Source: Rhizobium sp. CSW-27 (GTDB taxonomy: Bacteria > Pseudomonadota > Alphaproteobacteria > Rhizobiales > Rhizobiaceae). From it: a DNA stretch of 64,000 bases. The notes beneath the pieces were generated by a model. That model ran no database searches. It was not told the DNA's origin and saw nothing but the letters and a program-made list of their open reading frames with translations. Numbering within the stretch: position 1 is the first letter of the stretch; the number at the start of each line of letters is the position of its first letter. The position numbers and the translations under genes were made by a program. Below are positions 44,677 to 53,135 of this stretch, piece by piece. The stretch lies in NCBI RefSeq assembly GCF_018760785.1, contig NZ_JAHHZO010000005.1, positions 62,001 through 126,000 on the forward strand, given 5' to 3'.

Positions 44677-44751
44677 CAGCAGGATTTATCGTTGGTGAAG
44701 GTCCGGCGTTCGGCCTAGTCTCGCCACCGGGAAGCGCCGAAGGATCACGCC

Positions 44752-45399
44752 ATGCACAGACTGACCCTCCACATTGCCAACAAGAACTATTCCTCCTGGT
44801 CGTTCCGCCCCTGGATCGCCATGAAGGCCGCCGGCATCAATTTCGACGAGGTGCTCATTCCCTTCGATGACGATGCCAGCAATCCGCTGTTCCACGAGAT
44901 TTCGCCGACCGGCAAGGTGCCGGTGCTGCATCATGGGGATGTGCGGGTGTGGGAATCGCTGGCGATCATCGAATATGTGGCCGAGCTTTTCCCTGACGCC
45001 GGTCTGTGGCCGCAAGCGCTGCAGGATCGTGCCGTGGCCCGCGCCATCTCCATGGAAATGCTCTCGGGCTTTCGGGCGCTTCGTGGCGCCTGCCCGATGA
45101 ACATGCGCCGGCCGAAGCGGCGGATCGAGGTCTCCGATGCGGTGCTGGCCGATGTTGCGCGCATCACCGAAATCTGGACCACCTGCTGCGCTCGCTCCGG
45201 CGGTCCCTTCCTGTTCGGTGCCTTCTCGGCGGCCGATGCCATGTTCGCGCCGGTCGTCAATCGTCTCGATGTCTATGATTTCGAGGTTGACACGCCGGTT
45301 GCGACCTATATGCAGGCGCTACAGGCGCACCCCGCCTGGATCGAATGGCGGGAGGCGGCGTTGAAGGAGACGTGGATCGTTCCGGCAGACGAGGCCTGA
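44752..45399 (+). CDS. Glutathione S-transferase family protein
   Basis: 215-residue GST-fold protein. The N-terminal thioredoxin-like domain has [12 protein letters not shown], with a candidate active-site serine, then [12 protein letters not shown] and [16 protein letters not shown], the glutathione-binding region. The C-terminal helical domain includes [15 protein letters not shown], where the N-capping box lies. The substrate is unknown; related proteins act in detoxification or as maleylacetoacetate isomerase-like enzymes. Confidence 0.88.
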   Translation: MHRLTLHIANKNYSSWSFRPWIAMKAAGINFDEVLIPFDDDASNPLFHEISPTGKVPVLHHGDVRVWESLAIIEYVAELFPDAGLWPQALQDRAVARAISMEMLSGFRALRGACPMNMRRPKRRIEVSDAVLADVARITEIWTTCCARSGGPFLFGAFSAADAMFAPVVNRLDVYDFEVDTPVATYMQALQAHPAWIEWREAALKETWIVPADEA

Positions 45400-45551
45400 T
45401 TCGCGCGCGGCCTTTAAAAAATCCGTGCGGGGACTGGTCAAATCCCCGTGGGGCATGTATAAGCCCCCGCAATTTCCGAGATCGAGGCAGGTCCTGTACG
45501 GTCGAACCCGGCCGCGGATTTCGCTTTGCACGCCTATTTGGAGTAACGAGA

Positions 45552-45737
45552 ATGGCAGTACCGAAGAGAAAAGTGAGCCCGTCGAAGCGCGGTATGCGCC
45601 GCTCGGCTGACGCCCTGAAGACCCCGACCTATGTCGAAGACAAGAACTCCGGCGAACTGCGCCGTCCGCACCACATCGACCTGAAGACGGGCATGTATCG
45701 CGGTCGCCAGGTTCTGACGCCGAAGGAAAGCGCATAA
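45552..45737 (+). CDS. rpmF: 50S ribosomal protein L32
   Basis: 61-residue ribosomal protein beginning [20 protein letters not shown], the universal L32 N-terminus. This version lacks the C-terminal zinc-finger cysteines, as is usual in alphaproteobacteria. The open frame extends upstream to 45345 but the family start is the ATG at 45552. A strong terminator follows. Confidence 0.98.
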   Translation: MAVPKRKVSPSKRGMRRSADALKTPTYVEDKNSGELRRPHHIDLKTGMYRGRQVLTPKESA

Positions 45738-45760
45738 TCCCATCCGGGAGACTGCATCAG

Positions 45761-45787
45761 GAAGGCCGGCATTGACCGGCCTTTTTT
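45761..45787 (+). terminator. Rho-independent terminator after rpmF
   Basis: AAGGCCGG-CATTGA-CCGGCCTT followed by TTTT: an 8-bp GC-rich stem with a T-run, 24 nt after the rpmF stop. Confidence 0.92.
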
Positions 45788-45911
45788 GTTGCCTGCGATA
45801 CCGTCTTGCGCCGGCGGCTGCCGCAGATTGCCGGCACGGCCATCAAGCGGGCATGAAAAAGGGCCGCATGATGGCGGCCCTCGACGCATTCCCTGCTTCT
45901 GCCGCCGGCCC

Positions 45912-46502
45912 TCAGGATCCGAGGCTGTCGAGCCGGGTCTGGAGGGCGCGCAACTGCTCCTTCAACTCGTCGAGATCCTTTGCGTCCGGGCTCTTCTTCG
46001 CCTCGCCGCCTGCCGGCTGACCCGGGGTGCCGAAGGGCGAGAACATCTGCATCGCCTGGCGGAACATGTCGGTGTTGCGGCGCACCTGCTCTTCCATCAG
46101 TTGCATCGGAACCTGCAGGTTCTTCGTCAGCGGCGTGTCGCCGAAGGCACGCGACATGTGCTCGCGCATCTGCGTCTGCTGGTCGGCAAAGGTCTTCATC
46201 GAATGCTCGAGGAAGGTCGGCACGACCATCTGCATCTGATCGCCGTAATAGGAAATCAGCTGGCGCAGGAAGGAGATGGGCAGCAATGTGTTGCCGGTCT
46301 TGGACTCCTGTTCGAAAATGATCTGCGTCAGCACGGAATGGGTGATGTCCTCGCCGCTCTTGGCGTCCTGCACCACGAAGTCCTCGCCCTTCTTGACCAT
46401 CGTCGCCAGGTCTTCCAGCGTCACGTAGGTGCTGGTGCCCGTATTGTAGAGGCGGCGGTTGGCATATTTCTTTATGACCACTTCGCCATCCGTTTTCGCC
46501 AT
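45912..46502 (-). CDS. phaR: Polyhydroxyalkanoate synthesis repressor PhaR
   Basis: DNA-binding repressor that also binds PHB granules and controls phasin and PHB genes. The 196-residue protein starts with the conserved PHB/PHA accumulation DNA-binding domain: VVIKKYANRRLYNTGTSTYV, then TLEDLATMVKKGEDF. The regulatory part has ISFLRQLISYYGDQMQMVVP and then a charged C-terminal coiled coil (DELKEQLRALQTRLDSL). It is divergent from phaA-phaB across a 237-bp region with TGC-rich repeats, consistent with direct control. Confidence 0.95.
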   Translation of the reverse strand: MAKTDGEVVIKKYANRRLYNTGTSTYVTLEDLATMVKKGEDFVVQDAKSGEDITHSVLTQIIFEQESKTGNTLLPISFLRQLISYYGDQMQMVVPTFLEHSMKTFADQQTQMREHMSRAFGDTPLTKNLQVPMQLMEEQVRRNTDMFRQAMQMFSPFGTPGQPAGGEAKKSPDAKDLDELKEQLRALQTRLDSLGS

Positions 46503-46551
46503 GATTGCCTCCTGATCCCGTCAATATGGTTAGGTGATGTTTCACTCCCTC

Positions 46552-46645
46552 TGCAACCTTATGCGCAAACAAGCCGGGCTGACAAATGAATTGTGCAATG
46601 CGGCAGTCTGCAAGCCCGTTCTGATACAATCGTCAGAGTTCTGAC
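46552..46645. promoter_or_regulatory. phaR-phaA regulatory region: TGC-rich repeats and a palindrome
   Basis: Between the divergent starts lie clustered TGC/GCA motifs (CTGCAACCTTATGCGCAA at 46551-46568 and TTGTGCAATGCGGCAGTCTG at 46591-46610). The perfect palindrome GTCAGA-GT-TCTGAC is at 46632-46645. PhaR proteins of other alphaproteobacteria bind TGC-containing repeats, so the first group may be PhaR sites. The palindrome may bind another factor. Confidence 0.45.
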
Positions 46646-46739
46646 AAAGCTCAATAAATTGATAGCATTGCCCGTTTGACTTGGACCTGAACCTTTGTCA
46701 GTCTCTGGAACAACAACCAGGGACAATGAGGAGACGCCC

Positions 46740-47921
46740 ATGACACAGCCCTCGATCGTAATTGCATCCGCCGCCCGAACCGCTGTCGGTTCGTTCAACG
46801 GCGCCTTCGGCAGCGTTGCCGCGCATGAGCTTGGTGCAACCGCGATCAAGGGCGTGCTGGAGCGCGCCGGCGTGGAGGCGGCAGAGGTGGACGAGGTGAT
46901 CCTCGGTCAGGTGCTGCCGGCCGGTGAGGGGCAGAACCCGGCGCGCCAGGCAGCGATGAAGGCCGGCCTGCCGCAGGAGGCGACCGCCTGGGGCATCAAC
47001 CAGCTCTGCGGTTCCGGCCTGCGCGCGGTGGCCCTCGGCATGCAGCAGATCGCGCTCGGCGATGCGAAGATCATCGTGGCCGGCGGCCAGGAATCCATGT
47101 CCATGGCGCCGCACTGCGCCCATCTTCGCAATGGCACCAAGATGGGTGACATGAAGATGATCGACACCATGATCAAGGATGGTCTGACCGACGCCTTCTA
47201 CGGCTATCACATGGGGATTACCGCGGAAAACATCGCCCGCCAGTGGCAGTTGTCGCGCGACGAGCAGGACCAGTTCGCCGTCGCTTCGCAGAACAAGGCG
47301 GAAGCCGCCCAGAAGGCCGGGCGCTTCGCCGACGAAATCGTCCCCTTCGTGCTGAAGGGCCGCAAGGGCGACGTGACGATCGACAAGGACGAGTATATCC
47401 GCGAAGGGGCAACCCTCGACGGCATGGCCAAGCTGCGCCCGGCCTTCGACAAGGAAGGCACCGTGACGGCCGGCAATGCTTCCGGCATCAATGACGGCGC
47501 CGCCGCCGCCCTGCTGATGACCGAGGCCGAAGCTGCCCGCCGCGGCATCACGCCGCTGGTGCGCATCGTTTCCTGGGCCACTGCCGGCGTGGATCCGCAG
47601 ATCATGGGCACGGGTCCGATCCCGGCCTCGCGCAAGGCGCTGGAAAAGGCAGGCTGGTCGGTCGGCGATCTCGATCTGGTCGAGGCCAACGAGGCCTTTG
47701 CCGCCCAGGCCTGCGCCGTCAACAAGGACATGGGCTGGGATCCGTCGATCGTCAACGTCAATGGCGGTGCGATCGCCATCGGCCATCCCATCGGTGCCTC
47801 CGGTGCACGCGTTCTCAACACGCTTGTGTTCGAGATGAAGCGTCGCGGTGCCAGGAAGGGCCTTGCCACGCTGTGCATCGGCGGCGGCATGGGCGTTGCC
47901 ATGTGCTTCGAAGCCATGTGA
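46740..47921 (+). CDS. phaA: Acetyl-CoA acetyltransferase (beta-ketothiolase) PhaA
   Basis: Condenses two acetyl-CoA to acetoacetyl-CoA, the first step of PHB synthesis. From ATG 46740 it has the canonical 393 residues. The active-site cysteines are in [11 protein letters not shown] (near residue 89) and [13 protein letters not shown] (near 378), and the histidine is in [15 protein letters not shown]. The start follows ATGAGGAGACGCCC, a good ribosome-binding site. phaB follows 170 nt later. Confidence 0.97.
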   Translation: MTQPSIVIASAARTAVGSFNGAFGSVAAHELGATAIKGVLERAGVEAAEVDEVILGQVLPAGEGQNPARQAAMKAGLPQEATAWGINQLCGSGLRAVALGMQQIALGDAKIIVAGGQESMSMAPHCAHLRNGTKMGDMKMIDTMIKDGLTDAFYGYHMGITAENIARQWQLSRDEQDQFAVASQNKAEAAQKAGRFADEIVPFVLKGRKGDVTIDKDEYIREGATLDGMAKLRPAFDKEGTVTAGNASGINDGAAAALLMTEAEAARRGITPLVRIVSWATAGVDPQIMGTGPIPASRKALEKAGWSVGDLDLVEANEAFAAQACAVNKDMGWDPSIVNVNGGAIAIGHPIGASGARVLNTLVFEMKRRGARKGLATLCIGGGMGVAMCFEAM

Positions 47922-47936
47922 TTGCGCTTCAGACCC

Positions 47937-47972
47937 GGTGAGCACGGGACGCAGGGCGAAACCGTGCTCATC
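47937..47972 (+). promoter_or_regulatory. Stable hairpin in the phaA-phaB intercistronic region
   Basis: GGTGAGCACGG...CCGTGCTCATC gives an 11-bp stem (one G-U pair) with a 14-nt loop, 15 nt after the phaA stop. No T-run follows, so it may be an RNA-stability or attenuation element that sets the phaA:phaB ratio rather than a full terminator. Confidence 0.5.
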
Positions 47973-48091
47973 GCGGCTTTGAAAGGCAGACCTTACGGCG
48001 CGTTGCCCGAGGCCAATCGCTGCAGCGCGCTTTCATTTCATCCGACCACGCCAGAAGGGCCGGGCGTTTTATCCGTGAAGGGGAGTGCAGC

Positions 48092-48817
48092 ATGACGAGA
48101 GTGGCATTGGTATCCGGTGGCACGCGCGGGATCGGCGCGGCTATTTCGGTGGGTCTGAAGGCGGCCGGCTACACGGTTGCCGCCAATTATGCGGGCAATG
48201 ACGAGCGCGCCCGCGCTTTCCAGGAGGAGACAGGCATTGCCGTCTTCAAGTGGGACGTCTCTTCCTACGAGGCTTGCGTCGAAGGCATCGCGAAGGTGGA
48301 GGCCGCTGTCGGTCCCGTCGACATCCTGGTCAACAATGCCGGCATTACCCGCGACGCGATGTTTCACAAGATGACGCCGCAGCAGTGGAACGAGGTGATC
48401 AGCACCAACCTGACCGGCCTGTTCAACATGACGCATCCGGTCTGGGGCGGCATGCGCGATCGCGGCTTCGGCCGCATCATCAGCATTTCCTCGATCAATG
48501 GCCAGAAGGGCCAGATGGGCCAGGCCAATTATTCGGCCGCCAAGGCGGGCGATATCGGCTTCACCAAGGCGCTGGCCCAGGAGGGGGCGGCGAAGAACAT
48601 CACCGTCAATGCGATTTGCCCCGGCTATATCGCCACAGAAATGGTGATGGCCGTGCCGGAAAAGGTCATGAACGAGCGCATCCTGCCGCAGATCCCCGTC
48701 GGCCGGCTCGGCCAGCCGGAGGAGATCGCCCGCTGCGTGGTGTTCCTCGCCTCTGACGATGCCGGCTTCATCACCGGCTCGACCATCACGGCCAATGGCG
48801 GCCAGTACTTCATGTGA
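48092..48817 (+). CDS. phaB: Acetoacetyl-CoA reductase PhaB
   Basis: NADPH-dependent short-chain dehydrogenase making (R)-3-hydroxybutyryl-CoA for PHB synthase. The 241-residue protein has the cofactor motif VSGGTRGIGAAISVGLK, the NNAGITRD loop, the catalytic serine in ISISSINGQKGQMGQANYS, and the YxxxK motif in NYSAAKAG. NICPGYIATEM is replaced here by NAICPGYIATEMV, normal for PhaB. The synthase gene phaC is not in this window. Confidence 0.96.
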   Translation: MTRVALVSGGTRGIGAAISVGLKAAGYTVAANYAGNDERARAFQEETGIAVFKWDVSSYEACVEGIAKVEAAVGPVDILVNNAGITRDAMFHKMTPQQWNEVISTNLTGLFNMTHPVWGGMRDRGFGRIISISSINGQKGQMGQANYSAAKAGDIGFTKALAQEGAAKNITVNAICPGYIATEMVMAVPEKVMNERILPQIPVGRLGQPEEIARCVVFLASDDAGFITGSTITANGGQYFM

Positions 48818-48910
48818 GGCTTGCCAGATCTCTGATCCGCGAAGGGCGCCGGGGCTTCCGCTCCGGCGTCCTGCCATCTGCCTCGTGTCCGCTGCAGGTC
48901 TTGCTGCATG

Positions 48911-48937
48911 AAAAGCCGGGGCTGCGCACCGGCTTTT
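48911..48937. terminator. Bidirectional terminator between phaB and the glycine-zipper gene
   Basis: AAAAGCCGG-GGCTGCGCA-CCGGCTTTT, a symmetrical stem with an A-run on one side and a T-run on the other, lies between two converging genes and fits termination in both directions. Confidence 0.85.
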
Positions 48938-48956
48938 CCGCAGGCAAAGGAAAGGT

Positions 48957-49211
48957 TTATCGGCAACGTGCCTCATAGGTGCGGCCGTAGCGATCGCGGT
49001 AGACGCAGTAACCCTTGTGCTTCTGCGATTCGCCGATGGCAGCGCCGACCAGGCCGCCCGCGACGGCGCCGACGGCCGCGCCACCCCAGCTGTTGCTGAT
49101 CGCGCCGCCCAGAACCGCGCCGGTGCCCGCGCCGATCGCCGTGCCCTTTTCCGTGGTGGTGCAGGATGCAAGCATGCCCATGACGGCGGCGACTGCCAGG
49201 ATCTTTTTCAT
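48957..49211 (-). CDS. Small glycine-zipper lipoprotein
   Basis: 84-residue outer-membrane-type lipoprotein. It starts MKKILAVAAVMGMLASCTTTE with the lipobox cysteine near residue 17, then glycine-zipper repeats (GAGTGAVLGGAISNSWGG and AVGAVAGGLVGAAIGES). A short C-terminal tail with two cysteines (YCVYRDRYGRTYEARCR) ends the protein. The frame is open to 49250, but the signal peptide fixes the start at 49211. Such proteins are common in rhizobia; their function is unknown. Confidence 0.85.
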   Translation of the reverse strand: MKKILAVAAVMGMLASCTTTEKGTAIGAGTGAVLGGAISNSWGGAAVGAVAGGLVGAAIGESQKHKGYCVYRDRYGRTYEARCR

Positions 49212-49251
49212 GTCCGTTTTCCTTCCCTGTGTCCGTGCGAATATTCGCAAT

Positions 49252-49407
49252 CTAAATTCTGCCCATGAGCAGCAGGATGATCAAGATCAACAGGATCAGA
49301 CCCAGGCCGCCGGATGGTCCATATCCCCAGCCGCGACTGTAGCCCCAGTTCGGCAGGGCGCCGATCAGCAGGAGGATGAGGATGATGAGGAGAACTGTTC
49401 CGAGCAT
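49252..49407 (-). CDS. DUF3309 family small membrane protein
   Basis: 51-residue, almost wholly hydrophobic protein: MLGTVLLIILILLLIGALP, a short NWGYSRGWGYGPSGG loop, then a second helix LILLILIILLLM. This two-helix pattern with a WGYSxGWGYGPSG linker is DUF3309. Its function is unknown. The start at 49407 is preferred over the open frame's upstream ATG at 49449 because it removes a histidine-rich leader. A consensus EcfG-type promoter sits about 45-70 bp upstream, suggesting stress induction. Confidence 0.85.
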   Translation of the reverse strand: MLGTVLLIILILLLIGALPNWGYSRGWGYGPSGGLGLILLILIILLLMGRI

Positions 49408-49450
49408 GCGATGGTCTCCGCTGCGCAAATGCCTGTGATGGTGCGGCAAG

Positions 49451-49475
49451 AACGTGCTTCGATGTTTTTGGTTCC
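49451..49475 (-). promoter_or_regulatory. EcfG/RpoE2-type promoter upstream of the DUF3309 gene
   Basis: On the minus strand GGAAC (49475-49471), 16 bases, then CGTT (49454-49451): an exact match to the general-stress ECF sigma consensus of rhizobia. The predicted RNA start would be about 35-40 nt before the DUF3309 ATG. A 6-bp inverted repeat, CAGGGG/CCCCTG (49475-49494), adjoins and slightly overlaps the -35 element. Confidence 0.75.
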
Positions 49476-49808
49476 AGGGGCGTAAAAACCCCTGCGGTCC
49501 CCGTCATGCCAGCCGCTGCGGGGCCTCTGCGTCCTATCGCTTCGGGTGAACTGATCGCCTGTATACGTCATGTATCCAGCTCGTTCCTGCCAGTATTGAT
49601 GCATGCGCCGGTGTGGCGGCGGACAATTCAACCGGGTTCAACGGGAAGGAGGGCAGGGGGATTGACTCACGCGATTCCCGGCAACGGGCAGACTCGGTGC
49701 GGATGGTGGCGAGGGCGGCTGCAATCGGGCGCCGTATTTCTTGATCTGGTGTGTGGATCGACTGTGAACACAATATATTGTCGTGAACAAATCCTGAATC
49801 TTCAGCGG

Positions 49809-49826
49809 TCAGCGATTCGTCGCTGA
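49809..49826 (+). promoter_or_regulatory. TTCG-loop hairpin upstream of the helicase gene
   Basis: TCAGCGA-TTCG-TCGCTGA: a perfect 7-bp stem with an exceptionally stable UUCG-type loop, about 200 bp before the helicase ATG. It has no T-run. It could be a leader structure, part of an unannotated small RNA, or an operator. Confidence 0.4.
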
Positions 49827-50027
49827 TTCGTTCCCACCCTGTTCTGCCTCCACCTTTGTCTGCCCGCCGGGCATGGCTTTGCACGCGGGCGCCGACCAAA
49901 AAAACGGGACCTGCATCGCTTGCCGCTTGCCTTCCGGCGCGCGGGACGCCATGTGTGGCGCAATCTCGGCGCCGCGTGTGCCGGCAGCGCCACGAAAAGT
50001 GCGGATAGTGCCTTGAATTCCAACCCC

Positions 50028-53000
50028 ATGATCTTGAGTGGTCGCGGCGTCACCGCGGTCCTCGGCCCGACCAACACCGGCAAGACGCATTTCGCCATCG
50101 AGCGGATGGTCGCGCACGGGTCCGGCGTGATCGGCCTGCCGCTTCGCCTTCTGGCGCGCGAGGTCTATACACGGGTGGTTGAGAAGGTCGGCCCCCAGCA
50201 TGTGGCGCTGGTCACGGGCGAGGAAAAGATCTCGCCGCCTGGCGCGCGCTTTTCCGTCTGCACCGTGGAGGCCATGCCGCGCGAGACGAAGGCTGCCTTC
50301 GTCGCCATCGACGAGGTGCAGCTGGCCGGTGATCTGGAGCGCGGCCACATCTTCACCGACCGCATCCTGCATCTGCGCGGGCGCGAGGAAACGCTGCTTC
50401 TCGGCGCCGGCACCATGCGGCCCATTCTCGAAAAGCTGCTGCCCGGCATCACCGTGGTGGAACGTCCGCGTCTGTCGACGCTGTTTTATGCCGGCCAGAA
50501 GAAGATTACCCGCCTGCCGCAGCGCTCCGCCATCGTCGCCTTCTCGGCGGACGAGGTCTATGCGATTGCCGAGCTGATCCGCCGCCAGCGGGGCGGGGCG
50601 GCCGTTGTGCTGGGAGCCCTGAGCCCGCGCACCCGAAACGCGCAGGTGGGTCTCTACCAGGCTGGCGACGTGGAATATCTGGTGGCGACCGATGCGATCG
50701 GCATGGGCCTCAACCTTGATGTGGACCATGTGGCCTTCGCCCAGGACCGCAAGTTCGACGGCTACCAGTTCCGCAATCTCAATCCCGGCGAGCTCGGCCA
50801 GATCGCCGGCCGCGCGGGCCGTCACCTGAAGGATGGCACCTTCGGCGTGACCGGCCAGGTGCAGCCCTTCGACGATGAACTGGTGGAGCGCATCGAGGGC
50901 CATCATTTCGATCAGGTGAAGGTGCTGCAGTGGCGTTCCAAGGCGCTCGATTTCGCCTCGCTTCGCGACCTTCGCGCGAGTCTCGATGCGGCGCCGACCG
51001 TTGCGGGGCTGACGCGCGCGCTGCCGGCGACCGACAGTCAGGCACTGGATTATCTCTCCCGCTATCCGGAGGTTGTCGATCTGGCGACGACGCCCGAGCG
51101 GGTGGAAAAGCTGTGGGAGGCCTGCGCGCTTCCCGATTACCGGCGCATTACGCCGGCGCAGCATGCCGATCTGATCTCGACGCTGTTTTTCGATCTCGTG
51201 CGCCACGGCACGGTCAATGAGAGTTTCATGGCCGAGCAGGTGCAGCGCGCGGACCGTACCGACGGCGAAATCGATACGCTTTCTGCGCGTATCGCCCAAA
51301 TTCGGACCTGGACCTATGTTTCCAACCGTCCAGGCTGGCTGGCGCATCCGACACACTGGCAAGAAAAGACGCGAGAAATCGAGGACAGGTTGTCGGACGC
51401 GCTACATGAAAGGTTGACGAAACGCTTTGTTGATCGCAGGACATCTGTGCTCATGAAGCGCCTGAGAGAGAATGCGATGCTGGAAGCTGAAATCAGTGTG
51501 AATGGGGATGTCTTCGTCGAGGGACACCACGTCGGTCAACTAGCCGGTTTCCGGTTTACGCCCGTCTCCGGGGGTGACGGCCCGGATGCGAAGGCCGTGC
51601 AGGTAGCGGCCCAGAAGGCGCTCGCACTGGAATTCGAGGCGCGCGCGGCGCGTCTCTATGCCTGCGGCAACAGCGATCTGGCGGTCGGTTCGGACGGTTT
51701 CGTCCGCTGGCTTGGCGATCCGGTGGCACGCCTCACGGCCAGTGATCACATCATGCATCCGCGCCTCATCCTGCTGGCCGACGAGCAGCTCACCGGCAAT
51801 GCCCGAGATCATGTTGCCGCCCGCCTGGAGCGCTTCGTCAATCACCATGTCGCGACCGTGCTGAAGCCGCTCGACGACCTGTCGCGCGCCGAGGACCTGC
51901 AGGGGCTCGCCAAGGGTCTTGCTTTCCAGCTGGTCGAAAATCTCGGGGTGATGTTCCGTCGCGACGTCGCCGAAGAGGTGAAGACGCTGGATCAGGATGC
52001 GCGCGCCTCGCTGCGCCGCTACGGCATCCGCTTCGGCGCCTACCATATCTTCATGCCGGCGCTGCTGAAGCCCGCGCCGGCCGAACTCATCACGCTGCTC
52101 TGGGCGCTGAAGAATGACGGTCTCGACAAGCCGGGTTATGGCGATCTCATTCCCGCGCTTGCCGCTGGCCGCACCTCCGTCGTCACCGATCCGAGCTTCG
52201 AGCGCAGCTTCTACAAGCTGGCGGGCTTCCGCTATCTCGGCAAGCGCGCCGTGCGCGTCGACATCCTCGAGCGCCTGGCCGACCTGATCCGTCCGCTCCT
52301 GCAGTGGAAGCCGGGTTCGCCCGCGCGTCCGGAAGGCGCCTATGACGGCCGTCGCTTCATGACGACCACCGCCATGCTGTCGATCCTGGGCGCGACCCCG
52401 GACGACATGGAGGAAATCCTGAAGGGTCTCGGCTACCGTGCCGACCAGGTGAAGGCGGAGGAGGTTCAGGCCTTCCTCGCCAGCCAGCAGCCGGCCCCGG
52501 CCGCCGCCGACGCCGAAGAAGCTGCCGCCGCCGATCATGACGATGCCGATGCCGCTTCGGAAGAGGCACCCGCAGCGGCCGGCGAAGAGGCCGTCCCGGC
52601 TGTCGCCGAGGCTGCTGCCCCGTCTGCCGAGCCGGCGGAAGCTTCAGCCGAAGCCGTTGCCGCCGAGGAGCCGAAGCCGGTGCTGCTGTGGCGTCCGGGT
52701 GGCGGCCGCAGCGACAACCAGCGCCAGGGGCGCGGCCAGGGCGAGCGTCGCGGTCACGGTGGCCGTCAGGGCCAGCCGTCGGAAGCGCGCACCACCGAGG
52801 GCCGGACCGGCGAAGGTCGTGGCGGTGAGGCACGTGGCGGCGAAGGCCGTCGCGATCATCGTCGTGGCGACGAGCGCGGCGAACAGGGTGCCCGACCGAA
52901 CCGCGAGGGTGGCCGTGGCGATCGCCGGCCGGAAGGCAAGGGGGACGGCAGGGGGGATCGTCCGCCGCGTGGCGACCGTCACGAGCGCGGCGATCGCCAG

Positions 53001-53132
53001 GATCGCAACGACCGCGGCAAGATGACGCAGCCGGCCCGCTTCGAGGCAAAGCCGCCGCGCAAGGAAAAGCCGGTGGATCCGGATTCGCCCTTCGCCAAGC
53101 TGGCTGCCCTCAAGGAGCAGATGAAGAAGTAG
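50028..53132 (+). CDS. SUV3-like ATP-dependent RNA helicase with Arg/Gly-rich tail
   Basis: Superfamily 2 helicase resembling mitochondrial SUV3. Walker A is VLGPTNTGKTHFAIERM (near residue 10), the DExH-like box VAIDEVQLAGD, and the C-terminal helicase motifs VATDAIGMGLNLDVDHV and GQIAGRAGRH. A long middle region follows. The last 200 residues change sharply: an Ala/Glu-rich acidic stretch (about 825-890), then a basic Arg/Gly/Asp-rich tail with many RGG- and GDR-type repeats, ending in PFAKLAALKEQMKK. The tail is probably disordered and RNA-binding. Start: ATG 50028 matches the family N-terminus; the open frame extends upstream to a TTG at 49920. The S4 gene follows after 3 nt, suggesting joint RNA work. 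Confidence 0.88.
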   Translation: MILSGRGVTAVLGPTNTGKTHFAIERMVAHGSGVIGLPLRLLAREVYTRVVEKVGPQHVALVTGEEKISPPGARFSVCTVEAMPRETKAAFVAIDEVQLAGDLERGHIFTDRILHLRGREETLLLGAGTMRPILEKLLPGITVVERPRLSTLFYAGQKKITRLPQRSAIVAFSADEVYAIAELIRRQRGGAAVVLGALSPRTRNAQVGLYQAGDVEYLVATDAIGMGLNLDVDHVAFAQDRKFDGYQFRNLNPGELGQIAGRAGRHLKDGTFGVTGQVQPFDDELVERIEGHHFDQVKVLQWRSKALDFASLRDLRASLDAAPTVAGLTRALPATDSQALDYLSRYPEVVDLATTPERVEKLWEACALPDYRRITPAQHADLISTLFFDLVRHGTVNESFMAEQVQRADRTDGEIDTLSARIAQIRTWTYVSNRPGWLAHPTHWQEKTREIEDRLSDALHERLTKRFVDRRTSVLMKRLRENAMLEAEISVNGDVFVEGHHVGQLAGFRFTPVSGGDGPDAKAVQVAAQKALALEFEARAARLYACGNSDLAVGSDGFVRWLGDPVARLTASDHIMHPRLILLADEQLTGNARDHVAARLERFVNHHVATVLKPLDDLSRAEDLQGLAKGLAFQLVENLGVMFRRDVAEEVKTLDQDARASLRRYGIRFGAYHIFMPALLKPAPAELITLLWALKNDGLDKPGYGDLIPALAAGRTSVVTDPSFERSFYKLAGFRYLGKRAVRVDILERLADLIRPLLQWKPGSPARPEGAYDGRRFMTTTAMLSILGATPDDMEEILKGLGYRADQVKAEEVQAFLASQQPAPAAADAEEAAAADHDDADAASEEAPAAAGEEAVPAVAEAAAPSAEPAEASAEAVAAEEPKPVLLWRPGGGRSDNQRQGRGQGERRGHGGRQGQPSEARTTEGRTGEGRGGEARGGEGRRDHRRGDERGEQGARPNREGGRGDRRPEGKGDGRGDRPPRGDRHERGDRQDRNDRGKMTQPARFEAKPPRKEKPVDPDSPFAKLAALKEQMKK

Positions 53133-53135
53133 GCC

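Larger units (their letters stand above)
49408..50027. other. Intergenic region between the DUF3309 gene and the helicase (620 bp)
   Basis: Apart from the EcfG-type promoter near its left end, no gene is supported. Open frames here lack family similarity and ribosome-binding sites. Notable items are the palindrome CAATATATTG flanked by GTGAAC repeats (about 49766-49791) and a hairpin with a TTCG loop at 49809-49826 (7-bp stem). Part of the right end may be 5' leader of the helicase mRNA. Confidence 0.5.

Noticed and set aside
49534..49899. Minus-strand open frame in the 620-bp gap before the helicase
   Set aside because: No family resemblance, no good ribosome-binding site, and atypical composition; treated as non-coding.
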